DNA of 51,255 nt, taken from positions 1 through 51,255 of the forward strand of contig NZ_WINH01000027.1 in the NCBI RefSeq assembly GCF_010993985.1, read 5' to 3'. Below, piece by piece: positions 17,315-26,962 of this stretch (position 1 is its first letter; each line of letters opens with the position of its first letter). The notes beneath the pieces were generated by a model, which was not told the origin of the DNA, did not search any database, and saw only the letters and a program-made list of their open reading frames with translations. This stretch comes from Paraferrimonas sp. SM1919. GTDB lineage: Bacteria > Pseudomonadota > Gammaproteobacteria > Enterobacterales > Shewanellaceae. A program made the translations under genes and the position numbers.

Positions 17315-19330
17315 CTAAAGTTTAAACTGACTAATATTGCCATCGAGCTCATTAGTCAATTTAGAGAAATGTCCCATATTGGAAGCTAATGACTCACTCG
17401 CCTGTTGGGTTTCTGACGTCATCGAAGATACCATTTCAACGGAGCGTGCGACTTGTTCAGCCACTACCGCCTGTTGGCCAATCGCAGCGGTAATTTCTGT
17501 GGTCTGATTTTCAATTTGTTCAATCGCATTAGTGATGGCTCCTAGCGCACCATGAACTTGTTCTGTTAAAGCCTGGCCCGACTCTGCTTTAGCCACACCC
17601 TCTTCCATCACATTCTCAGCCTCAAGGGTCGATTGTTGTAATTTTTCAATAATGGTCTGAATATTGGCAGTTGAGTCTTGGGTACGGGATGCTAGGGTTC
17701 TCACTTCATCAGCAACGACTGCAAAGCCGCGACCTTGCTCACCGGCACGAGCCGCCTCAATTGCCGCATTAAGTGCTAATAGGTTAGTTTGCTCTGCGAT
17801 GTTACGAATGACTGACAGCACCTCGCCAATCTCCTGGGAGCTGACTCGTAATTCACGCACCACCTTAGCGGCACTGATCACTTGCTCTGACAGTTGCTGC
17901 ATACCTGTTGTCGCTTCGGCAACAATTTTGGCACCCTGCTCGGCCTCGGTATTTGCTTGTTGAGCAAACTGAGCGGCCCTATCTGCACTATTGGCAATCT
18001 CTTGGCTTGATTGCGCCATCTCAGTACTGGCAGTCGCCACCTGCTCCATTTCATGCTTTTGTTTGGTCACTGTCGTTAAGGTCTGATCACAAACCACCAC
18101 CGATTGCTCTGAAGCTTGGTTAACTTGAACAGATAGGGTGCTGGTTTCTTTTAGTAGCTCTTGAATTTTAGCGGTGAAAATATTGAACGCTCGTGCTAGC
18201 TCACTGAGTTCATCATTTCCTGATTCACTTAACCTTAAAGAAAGATCACCATCACCTTGAGCAATGTCTTGCATCGCTTGCACTTGGCTGTTTAAGCGAT
18301 TTTTAACGGGTAAAATAATTAACCACGCTGCAGCGCCAATGACCGCAAGAACAATCAATGCGATGATCAATACCAATGTTGCAGCATTACTAATCTGCTC
18401 TTCCATATAACTGGTGGGCATCATAAAGCCTAAATACCAGCGAACATGGGGGTAATCGGAAACCACCGGTGCGACTAAAATATGATAAGTGGCGCCTTTA
18501 TAAGTCACCTCTTTAAACTGAGTTTGGCCTTCATTAACCAATTGCTCTATATTGCCAAAGCCCGCGCTGTCACTAAAGTGACGATCCACCTCTGCTAATT
18601 GCGAACTCGGTGGGAACTCTTGAGAAAATTCAGGAAATGAAATCAGCTTTCCTTGGTCTGTAAACACAAAAGCCTTGCCCATATTTTGGTACTGAATTTT
18701 AGCCACCATCTTATTCATAGTCGAAACTAAAATATCCATACCACCGATACCGACTAACTGGCCCTTGCTATCACGCACCGGTATTTTAATCGTGGTAGAA
18801 ATGGACAAGTCGTTAGCATCAACCGCTGGATCACCTACGAACAAACGGTTTTGGTCTAAAGCAACCTGCCACCATGGACGTTTATTCGTATAATAATTAG
18901 CATCGCCATCGTAGCGGCCATTTAAATCAAAATACTCGAAAGTATTAGCAGATCCTAAAAATACCGATTTAATATCTGGATCTGAGTCCGAGAAAAACTT
19001 GAAATAGTCGACAATTTGTTGGTATTGCTTGTCCTTGGAAAGATCGCTGCGACGATCATTATAATTAGCAAACCAATCAACTAGGTTTGGATTATTAAAT
19101 ACTGAATGAATGATTTGGCCTTTTGATTCAAGATAAGCAGAGATCCGCGAAGCATTACCATCAACCACGCGCTCTATTGAATCGGTCACCTCCATTTCAA
19201 CATTTTCGGCATCAAAAATTAACGTGTAATAAACCACCGGAATAAGCAGCGCCGTCATGCTTCCGATAATGCCAAACAATAATCGTTGACTGATCGACAA
19301 TCTTTTCATGAAGCTCTTATAAAAGTCCAT
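17315..19330 (-). CDS. Methyl-accepting chemotaxis protein, dCache-type
   Basis: This 671-residue transmembrane chemoreceptor has TM1 at about 16-36 (LLFGIIGSMTALLIPVVYY) and a periplasmic double-Cache sensor of about 275 residues. The sensor has the typical YFDLNGRYDGDANYYTNKR and RPWWQVALDQNRLFVGDPAVD segments, seen in receptors for amino acids, amines or organic acids. TM2 is at about 317-338, followed by a HAMP domain to about 395 and a signalling domain. The signalling hairpin tip is intact (AEQTNLLALNAAIEAARAGE and GRGFAVVADEVRTLA). No C-terminal CheR-tethering pentapeptide is present (it ends QFKL). The ATG is preceded by GTGGGG. The ligand cannot be read from sequence. Confidence 0.93.
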   Translation of the reverse strand: MDFYKSFMKRLSISQRLLFGIIGSMTALLIPVVYYTLIFDAENVEMEVTDSIERVVDGNASRISAYLESKGQIIHSVFNNPNLVDWFANYNDRRSDLSKDKQYQQIVDYFKFFSDSDPDIKSVFLGSANTFEYFDLNGRYDGDANYYTNKRPWWQVALDQNRLFVGDPAVDANDLSISTTIKIPVRDSKGQLVGIGGMDILVSTMNKMVAKIQYQNMGKAFVFTDQGKLISFPEFSQEFPPSSQLAEVDRHFSDSAGFGNIEQLVNEGQTQFKEVTYKGATYHILVAPVVSDYPHVRWYLGFMMPTSYMEEQISNAATLVLIIALIVLAVIGAAAWLIILPVKNRLNSQVQAMQDIAQGDGDLSLRLSESGNDELSELARAFNIFTAKIQELLKETSTLSVQVNQASEQSVVVCDQTLTTVTKQKHEMEQVATASTEMAQSSQEIANSADRAAQFAQQANTEAEQGAKIVAEATTGMQQLSEQVISAAKVVRELRVSSQEIGEVLSVIRNIAEQTNLLALNAAIEAARAGEQGRGFAVVADEVRTLASRTQDSTANIQTIIEKLQQSTLEAENVMEEGVAKAESGQALTEQVHGALGAITNAIEQIENQTTEITAAIGQQAVVAEQVARSVEMVSSMTSETQQASESLASNMGHFSKLTNELDGNISQFKL

Positions 19331-19419
19331 TTTTCCCCACTTAAAACAAAAATCAAAAAAATTAAAAAATTACTAAAAACAAAGCGTCCCAATTAACCTA
19401 AACTTTAAATTGTATACAA

Positions 19420-19449
19420 AAAAAGCGCAACCTAAAGGTTGCGCTTTCT
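19420..19449. terminator. Terminator of the nqr operon
   Basis: A perfect 11-bp stem, AAAGCGCAACC (19422-19432) with GGTTGCGCTTT (19437-19447), has a TAAA loop. It lies 20 bp after nqrM on the minus strand. The remaining 19331-19419 is the upstream region of the chemoreceptor gene. Confidence 0.9.
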
Positions 19450-19469
19450 TAACAAAAACTTAATAGAAA

Positions 19470-19694
19470 TCATATGATTCGATTTTCTTCAAGCATTTTG
19501 CGTTTTTGTTCTTCTTTGGCCATCTTAGCTTTACGATTATCACAAGGATCATCGCAATCACACACCTTCTTCATTCCTAAAGAGCTAATGCCGCCACAAC
19601 TACTGGCCATAGACTTACGTTTAAAAATATAGCCAACTGACATCAGTACCACTAGGGTTAGCAGTAAAACAAAGGCTGCTATAAAGGTTTGCAT
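19470..19694 (-). CDS. nqrM: Na+-NQR maturation factor NqrM
   Basis: NqrM is a small membrane protein (74 residues, DUF539) needed to deliver iron to the Cys4 Fe centre between NqrD and NqrE. An N-terminal transmembrane helix (about 3-23) is followed by four cysteines at 33, 45, 47 and 51 (SSCGG; KVCDCDDPC), which are the expected metal ligands, and a charged helical tail. It is the last gene of the nqr operon, 2 bp after apbE and just before the terminator, the standard arrangement in Vibrio and Shewanella relatives. Confidence 0.95.
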   Translation of the reverse strand: MQTFIAAFVLLLTLVVLMSVGYIFKRKSMASSCGGISSLGMKKVCDCDDPCDNRKAKMAKEEQKRKMLEENRII

Positions 19695-19696
19695 GG

Positions 19697-20713
19697 TTAC
19701 TCCAACTCTTTATTTAAAAATCGTTCAAACGATTGCGAGTATATCACTTTATATTGTTCAGCAGAACGTTCAATAAACATCACCGCGAGATTTTCTTTGT
19801 TGGCTAACGCTAAACCTGCCTCAGTGCCCATCACAATTAAAGCCGTGGCTAATCCATCTGCAATCATCACACTTTCATGTAAAACGGTCACCGATGCTAA
19901 ATTATGAGCGATTGGCTTACCGGTGCGGGGATCAATTAAATGACTTAAGCGCTGACCATTTTCTTCGAAGTAGTTACGGTAGTCACCAGAAGTCGCCAAA
20001 CCAAGGTTACCAGGCGCAATCACTGACTGAATTGACCGTCCTTCACTGTTTGGTTTTTCAATTGCAATTCGCCAAGGTTGACCGTCAGGCTTGGTACCAT
20101 TGGTGCGAACTTCACCGCCGATTTCAGCTAAAAAATTGACATAACCGCTCCCTTGAAGATAACTTGCGATCACATCAACACCATAACCTTTGGCAATAGA
20201 AGATAAATCAATATACAAAGCACTGTCGTACTTGATCAGACGATTACCTTCTATTGCAAACTGATGGATACCTGTTTGTAACTGGGTCCGTTTAATTTGT
20301 TCATCCGTTGGCGCTTTGAGTGGGCGCTTATCAGGTCCAAAGCCCCATAGATTGACTAGCGGACCTAAAGACACATCCAAAGCGCCATCAGTGAGTTGAT
20401 ACAACGCCAAAGCCGCTGCTGCAACTTTGATGGTATCCGCCGACACGGCCATTTCACCAATGCCCATCTGGTTGAATTGTGACAATTCAGAGTCCAGCTG
20501 ATAGGTAGACATCTGATCATTCACTTTACCCAATAGTGCATCAATTTCGGCTTGGATTTGCTGCGAATTGACGGTTTCATTGGTAACAAATTTAACGTGA
20601 TAAGTTGTGCCCATGGTTGCCCCAGATAGGGAAACAATGTGCGCTTTAGGGCTACAGCCCATAACAAAAAAGGCCAGCCCGATAAGGGCCAGCCAGTAAT
20701 TAATTAATCTCAT
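19697..20713 (-). CDS. apbE: FAD:protein FMN transferase (flavin transferase)
   Basis: ApbE attaches FMN covalently to Thr residues of NqrB and NqrC in the periplasm. It has 338 residues. A lipoprotein signal with lipobox FVMGC at Cys20 indicates membrane anchoring. Family motifs include SGATMGTTYHVKF near the N-terminus, LSSIAKGYGVDVIASYL mid-protein, and SHLIDPRTGKPI with ADGLATALIVMG near the end. It lies 17 bp after nqrF, so it is part of the nqr transcript and next to both of its substrates. Confidence 0.96.
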   Translation of the reverse strand: MRLINYWLALIGLAFFVMGCSPKAHIVSLSGATMGTTYHVKFVTNETVNSQQIQAEIDALLGKVNDQMSTYQLDSELSQFNQMGIGEMAVSADTIKVAAAALALYQLTDGALDVSLGPLVNLWGFGPDKRPLKAPTDEQIKRTQLQTGIHQFAIEGNRLIKYDSALYIDLSSIAKGYGVDVIASYLQGSGYVNFLAEIGGEVRTNGTKPDGQPWRIAIEKPNSEGRSIQSVIAPGNLGLATSGDYRNYFEENGQRLSHLIDPRTGKPIAHNLASVTVLHESVMIADGLATALIVMGTEAGLALANKENLAVMFIERSAEQYKVIYSQSFERFLNKELE

Positions 20714-20730
20714 TCAGAAACCAATTTCAA

Positions 20731-21957
20731 TTAACCACCGAAGTCGTCGAGTAGGATGTTTTCATCCTCAACACCAAGATCTTTTAGCATACCAATTACA
20801 GCAGCGTTCATCATTGGTGGACCACACATGTAGTATTCACAATCTTCTGGTGCTTCGTGATCACGTAAGTAGTTCTCATATAGAACATTGTGAATAAAGC
20901 CAGTGTAACCGTCCCAGTTGTCCTCTGGTTGAGGATCAGACAGAGCGGTATGCCAGATGAAGTTATCGTTTTCTGCTTGTAGAGTATCGAAATCTTCAAC
21001 GTAGAACATTTCACGCTTAGAGCGAGCACCGTACCAGAAAGACATCTTACGCTTAGACTTAAGACGACGAAGTTGGTCGAAGATGTGCGAACGCATAGGC
21101 GCCATACCCGCACCACCACCGATGAATACCATTTCGTTGTCAGTTTCTTTCGCGAAGAACTCACCAAATGGACCAGAAATGGTAACCTTGTCACCTTCTT
21201 TCAGGCTCCAAATGTACGAAGACATTTGACCAGCAGGTAGGCTTAAATCACGTGGCGGTGGCGTAGCAATACGCACGTTCAGCATGATAATGCCTTCTTC
21301 TTCAGGGTAGTTCGCCATAGAGTAAGCACGAATAATCGGCTCATCAACTTTTGACTCAACTTTGAAGAAACCAAAGTGATCCCAATCTGGACGGTATTCT
21401 TCAGGAATATCGTAATCAGAATACTTAACATGATGCGCTGGCGCTTCAATTTGAATGTAACCACCCGCACGGAAAGGTACTGATTCACCATCAGGGATGC
21501 CAAGCTTAAGCTCTTTAATGAAGGTGGCTTTGTTATCGTTAGAGATAACTTCACATTCCCACTTCTTAACACCAAAGATCTCTTCTTCTAGTTCGATCTC
21601 CATGTCTTCTTTTACGCTTACCTGACACGCTAGACGACAGCCTGCTTTAGCTTCACGCTTGGTGATGTGGTCAAGTTCGGTTGGCAGAATGTCACCGCCA
21701 CCTGAATGAACGTCCACACGACACTGGCCACAAGAACCACCGCCACCACAAGCTGACGATACGAAGATACCGCTTGAAGATAGTGCGTTAAGCAGTTTAC
21801 CACCTGCAGCAGTGGTAATTGATTTTTCCGGGTCACCGTTAATAGAGATAGTTACATCACCAGAGTTCACCAGCTTAGAGCGAGCAAACATAATGATAAG
21901 TACTAGCACGGTTACAATGGCGGTGAACATACCTACGCCAAGAATAATTAGATCCAT
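20731..21957 (-). CDS. nqrF: Na+-NQR subunit F (NADH dehydrogenase subunit)
   Basis: NqrF is the electron entry subunit: it oxidises NADH through FAD and a [2Fe-2S] cluster. It has 408 residues. One N-terminal transmembrane helix (about 4-25) is followed by a ferredoxin domain with cluster ligands Cys70, Cys76, Cys79 and Cys111, matching V. cholerae numbering. Next is a ferredoxin-reductase module with flavin motif RAYSMANYP and NADH-binding motif GGGAGMAPMRSH, ending with the characteristic LLDDFGG. It lies 17 bp after nqrE in the operon. Confidence 0.98.
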   Translation of the reverse strand: MDLIILGVGMFTAIVTVLVLIIMFARSKLVNSGDVTISINGDPEKSITTAAGGKLLNALSSSGIFVSSACGGGGSCGQCRVDVHSGGGDILPTELDHITKREAKAGCRLACQVSVKEDMEIELEEEIFGVKKWECEVISNDNKATFIKELKLGIPDGESVPFRAGGYIQIEAPAHHVKYSDYDIPEEYRPDWDHFGFFKVESKVDEPIIRAYSMANYPEEEGIIMLNVRIATPPPRDLSLPAGQMSSYIWSLKEGDKVTISGPFGEFFAKETDNEMVFIGGGAGMAPMRSHIFDQLRRLKSKRKMSFWYGARSKREMFYVEDFDTLQAENDNFIWHTALSDPQPEDNWDGYTGFIHNVLYENYLRDHEAPEDCEYYMCGPPMMNAAVIGMLKDLGVEDENILLDDFGG

Positions 21958-21974
21958 TACTAATTCCTACCTTA

Positions 21975-22583
21975 TTACAGTGAAACGCCAGAAAATGACA
22001 TAAAGCCAAGCGCCATAAGACCAGTTGTGATAAAGGTAATACCTAAACCTTTAAGACCATCTGGTACATCAGAGTACTTCATCTTCTCACGGATACCAGC
22101 CAGTAGCGTAATCGCTAATGCCCAGCCCACACCAGCACCTAAACCAAATACCACTGATTCAGGTAGGTTGTAGCTGTTTTGCTCCATCATAGATACACCA
22201 CCGAAAATCGCACAGTTAACTGTGATCAACGGTAGGAAAATACCCAGTGCGTTGTATAGAGGTGGGAAGAACTTGTCTAACGCCATCTCTAGAATTTGCA
22301 CAAGTGCAGCAATTACACCAATGAAAGTAATGAACTTCAGGAAGCTTAAATCAGCATCCGGAAGACCTGCCCAAGCTAATGCGCCTGGCGCCAAAATATT
22401 AGTATAAATAATTTGGTTTACAGGAACTGAGATAGTCAGAACGAAGATTACCGCAATACCTAGACCAAACGAAGTGGTTACCTTCTTAGATACCGCTAGG
22501 AATGTACACATACCTAGGAAGAAGGCTAACGCCATGTTTTCAATGAAAACAGCACGAACAAAAATGCTTAAATAATGTTCCAT
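21975..22583 (-). CDS. nqrE: Na+-NQR subunit E
   Basis: NqrE is an integral membrane subunit of 202 residues with six predicted hydrophobic helices. Together with NqrD it forms an inverted-topology pair holding the buried iron centre. The N-terminus MEHYLSIFVRAVFIENMALAFFLGMCTF carries the conserved Cys of helix 1; a second conserved Cys is in NCAIFGGV. It is 6 bp downstream of nqrD. Intact. Confidence 0.97.
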   Translation of the reverse strand: MEHYLSIFVRAVFIENMALAFFLGMCTFLAVSKKVTTSFGLGIAVIFVLTISVPVNQIIYTNILAPGALAWAGLPDADLSFLKFITFIGVIAALVQILEMALDKFFPPLYNALGIFLPLITVNCAIFGGVSMMEQNSYNLPESVVFGLGAGVGWALAITLLAGIREKMKYSDVPDGLKGLGITFITTGLMALGFMSFSGVSL

Positions 22584-22589
22584 TGCTTA

Positions 22590-23207
22590 TTACCCCTTCT
22601 CAACTTGATCAGGTTTGTAGGTACGGATAGCCCAGATGATCAAACCGATAATAAAGAACGAGCTAGGTGGCAGTACTAACAGACCGTTAGTGACGTACCA
22701 GTCTTTGCTTAGGATTTCGATGCCAAATAGGGTACCTGAACCAAACAGTTCACGGAAGAAACCTACTGTCATTAGAATCGCTGCGTAGCCTAAACCGTTA
22801 CCAATACCATCAATAAAGCTTGGTAGAGGCGGAGATTTCATGGCAAACGCTTCAGCACGGCCCATTACAATACAGTTGGTAATAATCAGACCAACAAACA
22901 AAGACAACTGCTTAGAAATTTCATAAGAGTATGCCTTTAGGATAAGGTCAACCAGAATTACCAATGACGCAATCACAGTCATCTGTACGATAATACGAAC
23001 AGCGTTAGGAATGTGGTTACGCATCATAGAGATAAACAAGTTTGAGAATGCTGTTACTGCAGTAAGAGCAATACTCATAACCAGTGCAACTTCCATTTTA
23101 GAGGTAACAGCTAAAGCCGAACACACACCTAAAACTTGCAGAGCAATCGGGTTATTGTTAACGATTGGATTCGTTAACGCTTCTTTTAATTCTTTTGCGT
23201 TAGACAT
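22590..23207 (-). CDS. nqrD: Na+-NQR subunit D
   Basis: NqrD is a 205-residue integral membrane subunit paralogous to NqrE. It has six hydrophobic helices, with conserved Cys in VLGVCSALAVT and in TNCIVMGRAEAFA. These cysteines and those of NqrE coordinate the iron centre on the electron path. Its start overlaps the nqrC stop by one base (TAATG), which implies translational coupling. Confidence 0.97.
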   Translation of the reverse strand: MSNAKELKEALTNPIVNNNPIALQVLGVCSALAVTSKMEVALVMSIALTAVTAFSNLFISMMRNHIPNAVRIIVQMTVIASLVILVDLILKAYSYEISKQLSLFVGLIITNCIVMGRAEAFAMKSPPLPSFIDGIGNGLGYAAILMTVGFFRELFGSGTLFGIEILSKDWYVTNGLLVLPPSSFFIIGLIIWAIRTYKPDQVEKG

Positions 23208-23974
23208 TACTCTAGGCCTCCTTGACGAACTTTAGCAATGTAATTGCCAAATGCTTCTTCACCAAGCCAAAAATGAATCGAGTTAGTTACACCGTTACCC
23301 GTTAGGGTCGCGCCAGATAATGCATCTACCTGGTTCATTGCATCTAAACTTGGGTTTGGTTTAGCAACCGCAAGTGCAATCTCGCCATCTTGGTTATAAA
23401 CCTTCTTGCCTGGCCATAGCGCCATCCAAGTTGGGTTTTGAATTTCTGAACCTAGACCAGCCGTTTCACCTTGCTCATAGTAAACAAGAGATTTAACTGT
23501 GTTCATATCCGTTTCAAGTGCAAGGAAAGCGTACATGGTTGACCACAGTCCAGCACCCTTAATTGGTAAGATGATGCTAGTAACTTGACCAGCTTCATCT
23601 TTAACAAGATAAACCTGAGCAGTGTTAGGAACGCGCTTAACCTTAGAACCCGCATCATCTGCAACTAAAGTAGAAGTTGCCGCTTCACGAGCCGCTTTAG
23701 CTTGATCAAAAGCTTCTGCATCACCGGCAACATAATCACCAGATTTTAGGTCAACTAAACGAGCTTCAATGTGCTTTTCATAGGTTGCGCCCACGTCACC
23801 GGTGGTTTCATAACCTGCAGCTTGTAATAGGTACTTTTGCTTATCAAGTTTGATGTTAGCATCTTGCAGTGGCTTAAGGGCAACTGCAGCACCAGATACG
23901 ATTACTGAACACACTAAACATAGGCCAATAACTACACCTAAAGTTTTACCGAAAGTATCGTTGTTCTTAGACAT
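23207..23974 (-). CDS. nqrC: Na+-NQR subunit C
   Basis: NqrC is a 255-residue subunit with an N-terminal membrane helix (about 10-31) and a periplasmic FMN-binding domain. The covalent FMN site is Thr223 in the motif SGATLTGNGV, the target of ApbE encoded downstream. The family segment ETAGLGSE (about 170-177) is present. The ATG overlaps the end of nqrB by 8 bp. Confidence 0.97.
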   Translation of the reverse strand: MSKNNDTFGKTLGVVIGLCLVCSVIVSGAAVALKPLQDANIKLDKQKYLLQAAGYETTGDVGATYEKHIEARLVDLKSGDYVAGDAEAFDQAKAAREAATSTLVADDAGSKVKRVPNTAQVYLVKDEAGQVTSIILPIKGAGLWSTMYAFLALETDMNTVKSLVYYEQGETAGLGSEIQNPTWMALWPGKKVYNQDGEIALAVAKPNPSLDAMNQVDALSGATLTGNGVTNSIHFWLGEEAFGNYIAKVRQGGLE

Positions 23975-25166
23975 TGCGTGCCATCCTTCTCTTAATGTTT
24001 GCTTGAGCTACAACGTGATCAAACAGAGGAGCAAACAAGTTAGCAAATAGAATTGCTAGCATCATGCCTTCTGGGAAAGCAGGGTTTAGGACACGGATAA
24101 ATACCGCCATTGCACCGATCAACATACCGTACGCCCACTTACCTTGGTTAGTAAATGATGCCGATACTGGATCAGTTGCCATGAAGATCATACCGAAGGC
24201 AAAACCACCTAGTACGAAGTGCCATGCAAAGGTCATTTCGAACATTTTGTTGGTTTCAGAGCCAATAGTGTTGAATAGTGTCGCCACTAGGAAGCCACCT
24301 ACAAGCACACCAGCAATAATGCGCCAAGAAGCAATGCGAGAGTACACTAAGAAGGCACCACCAACTAGAATGGCTAGGGTAGAAACTTCACCTACTGAAC
24401 CACCGATGAAGCCTAAGAAAGCATTCATCCAGTTTGCATCAGAGTATTCAATAATACCTTGAGCCGCTTGTGATAACGCAGTAGCACCAGAGAAACCATC
24501 CGCAGCAACCCAAACCGTGTCACCAGACATGCTTGCAGGGTATGCAAAGAATAGGAAGGCACGACCAGCAAGTGCAGGGTTTAGGAAGTTACGACCGGTA
24601 CCACCAAAGATTTCTTTAGCGATTACAACACCGAAAGTAATACCTAGTGCCACCATCCATAAAGGAATCGTTGCAGGCAGTGTTAGTGCAAACAGAACTG
24701 AAGTAACGAAGAAACCTTCGTTTACTTCGTGGTTACGAACAGACGCAAAAAGCACTTCCCAGAAACCACCCACGAAGAAAGTCACCGCATAGATAGGTAG
24801 GAAGAAACACGCGCCGTACCACATAAGGGCGGCAACGCCAGATTCTGCATTTAGCGTAGTGCCAAACAGTTCGAATAGACCCACTTGCCAAACATCAGGC
24901 AGTTGATAACCCGCGGCTAATGCGTCTTGTGCTTGCAAACCCACATTGTACATACCAACAAACATCGTCGGGAAGGTACACATCCACACCATGATCATCA
25001 TACGCTTAAGGTCGATGTTATCACGAACGTGAACGCCACCTTTGTTGGTGTAACCTGGGGTATAGAAAATAGTAGCTACCGCTTCATAAAGGGCATACCA
25101 CTTTTCGTATTTACCGCCTTTCTCGAAATCAGGCTCGATACGCTCTAGGAAATTTTTTAAACTCAT
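23967..25166 (-). CDS. nqrB: Na+-NQR subunit B
   Basis: NqrB is the main membrane subunit for Na+ translocation and ubiquinone reduction, with riboflavin and covalently bound FMN. From the ATG at 25166 it has 399 residues (MSLKNFLERIEPDFEKGGKY), matching family starts; the longer upstream option at 25196 is rejected. The FMN attachment Thr229 lies in FSGATALS. About ten hydrophobic helices are visible. The ATG overlaps the nqrA stop (TAATG), with GAGGGAAGGG as ribosome binding site inside nqrA. Confidence 0.98.
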   Translation of the reverse strand: MSLKNFLERIEPDFEKGGKYEKWYALYEAVATIFYTPGYTNKGGVHVRDNIDLKRMMIMVWMCTFPTMFVGMYNVGLQAQDALAAGYQLPDVWQVGLFELFGTTLNAESGVAALMWYGACFFLPIYAVTFFVGGFWEVLFASVRNHEVNEGFFVTSVLFALTLPATIPLWMVALGITFGVVIAKEIFGGTGRNFLNPALAGRAFLFFAYPASMSGDTVWVAADGFSGATALSQAAQGIIEYSDANWMNAFLGFIGGSVGEVSTLAILVGGAFLVYSRIASWRIIAGVLVGGFLVATLFNTIGSETNKMFEMTFAWHFVLGGFAFGMIFMATDPVSASFTNQGKWAYGMLIGAMAVFIRVLNPAFPEGMMLAILFANLFAPLFDHVVAQANIKRRMARNV

Positions 25167-26503
25167 TACCCTTCCCTCTCGATGATGTCTAGACACGCAC
25201 GTAAGTGAGCGCCGTAATCATACTTACCTGGGCATACAACGGTACACAATGCTAAATCTTCTTCATCTAACTCTAATGCACCTAATAATTGTGCATTATC
25301 TGTATCACGAGCAATCAGATCGCGCAGTAATAAAGTAGGAAGAATATCAAGAGGCATTACACGCTCGTATTGGCCAATTGGCACCATCGCACGCTTAGAA
25401 CCACCTGTCGAAGTGCTCATGTTGAACAGCTTAGAAGGACTTAAATGGCCTAGGAATGTACGGGTGAAAGAGAACTTCTCTTTACCTGGCATAATCCAAC
25501 CGAATAACTCTTTCTCTGTACCTTCATGCAGAACAGATACCTGATTGTGGTAACGACCAAGGAAAGCATGTGGGCCTGCCGCATTTGTACCAGATAGGAT
25601 AGAACCAGAAATAATTCGGTTAACACCATCTGATACGTTACCTGCGGTAATATCGCTCAAAGACGCACCAACTTGAGTACGAACTAGACGAGGTTTAATT
25701 ACTTCAGGACCCGCAAGGGAAATCACACGATCAGTAAACAATTCACCGGTAGTGAATAGCTTACCAATAGCAATGACGTCTTGGTAACCTAAATGCCAAA
25801 CTTGCTTAGTTGCAGACACTGGGCAAATATTATGGATATGAGTACCCACGTTACCTGCTGGGTGCAGACCCGCAAACTTTTCTACCTGAATGTTAGCTGG
25901 CGTTTGAATTTGGCTATCAGCAGCCTTACAAACGGTCACTTTTGCTTCAGTTAGTTGGTTTAGCACCGTTAGACCATCAACGAAAGCTTCGCTGTTGTCG
26001 CTAATGATCACTTCTGGGTTAGCTGCTAATGGGTTAGTGTCCATTGCAGTAACAAAGATCATTGCTGGAGTCGCATCTAATGCAGCAACTCGGCTAAACG
26101 GACGTGCACGTAAAGACACCCACTGACCTGATTGAACTAATACGTCTTTAACTTGCTCAGCAGTAAGCTGAGAAAGCGCGGTACGCTCAAACTTAGGGAA
26201 CTCTACTGACTCATCGCCTTCTACTTCAATCACTACTGACTGAAGTACACGCTTAGCGCCACGGTTAATTTCTACTACCACACCGGCTGCTGGAGCTGTA
26301 TGTAAAACGCCTGGTGACTTTTTATCTTCAAAAAGTACCTGACCTTTTTGCACACGATCGCCAACCTTTACTTTCATGGTTGGGCGCATGCCTACAAACT
26401 CTTCACCTAATGTAGCAACACGCTTGATGGCTGGGCCATCATGGATTACTTGTTCTGGGCCGCCACTAATGGGCAAATCCAAGCCTTGTTTTATTGTAAT
26501 CAT
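25166..26503 (-). CDS. nqrA: Na+-NQR subunit A
   Basis: NqrA is the peripheral cytoplasmic subunit of the Na+-pumping NADH:ubiquinone oxidoreductase and is associated with quinone binding. From the ATG at 26503 (MITIKQGLDLPI, GAGAG upstream) it has 445 residues; a GTG at 26515 is rejected. The family signatures GEEFVGMRPTMKVKVGD and LDEEDLALCTVVCPGKYDYG are present. It is the first gene of nqrABCDEF-apbE-nqrM, eight tightly packed minus-strand genes. Confidence 0.98.
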   Translation of the reverse strand: MITIKQGLDLPISGGPEQVIHDGPAIKRVATLGEEFVGMRPTMKVKVGDRVQKGQVLFEDKKSPGVLHTAPAAGVVVEINRGAKRVLQSVVIEVEGDESVEFPKFERTALSQLTAEQVKDVLVQSGQWVSLRARPFSRVAALDATPAMIFVTAMDTNPLAANPEVIISDNSEAFVDGLTVLNQLTEAKVTVCKAADSQIQTPANIQVEKFAGLHPAGNVGTHIHNICPVSATKQVWHLGYQDVIAIGKLFTTGELFTDRVISLAGPEVIKPRLVRTQVGASLSDITAGNVSDGVNRIISGSILSGTNAAGPHAFLGRYHNQVSVLHEGTEKELFGWIMPGKEKFSFTRTFLGHLSPSKLFNMSTSTGGSKRAMVPIGQYERVMPLDILPTLLLRDLIARDTDNAQLLGALELDEEDLALCTVVCPGKYDYGAHLRACLDIIEREG

Positions 26504-26962
26504 ACTCTCAAGCACTACGTTAAATTGAAAGTGTTACGTCGCGTTCTTTAACGCCTAAAGATGACCAACGCACGTAGTTTATTTCCATACACAACATGAG
26601 TTGGTTCGATTAAATCTAAAGAAACGAGACACAAATCACATTGATCCGGGCGCATTCTACAGGAATTGAAAAATTGTTGCCATGAAAAATACCTTTTAAA
26701 ATGGGTGCTAACCCTTTAGTTACACTAAAGGAACAATTAATGACCAATGCGTCCGAACGTTAACCAATTTACACCGCATAGCATAGAACCCATGGTTAGC
26801 TTACGCTTACAAAAAGCCCTACAAATTACACAAAGCCCTCATGCTATGAATTGGCTAAAGTTTAGTTAACTTTGATGAATTTTTCTCAAACAAAAAAGGG
26901 CGAACAGATAACTCTATTCGCCCTTAATATGGTCTAACCAGTTAGTGCTTATTCACGCCGAA
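26504..26962. other. Intergenic region upstream of the nqr operon
   Basis: About 460 bp between luxS and nqrA must hold the nqr promoter and the luxS terminator (26896-26925). No coding frame is supported. A loose inverted pair CATAGCAT/ATGCTATG (around 26775 and 26840) was seen but not interpreted. Confidence 0.5.
26892..26926 (-). terminator. luxS terminator
   Basis: On the minus strand, AAGGGCGAA and TTCGCCCTT (arms at 26917-26925 and 26896-26904) form a stem with a 12-nt loop followed by a T run. It is directly downstream of luxS. Confidence 0.85.

Noticed and set aside
26775..26850. CATAGCAT/ATGCTATG inverted pair upstream of nqrA
   Set aside because: Arms are short and about 60 bp apart with mismatches; not distinguishable from chance.
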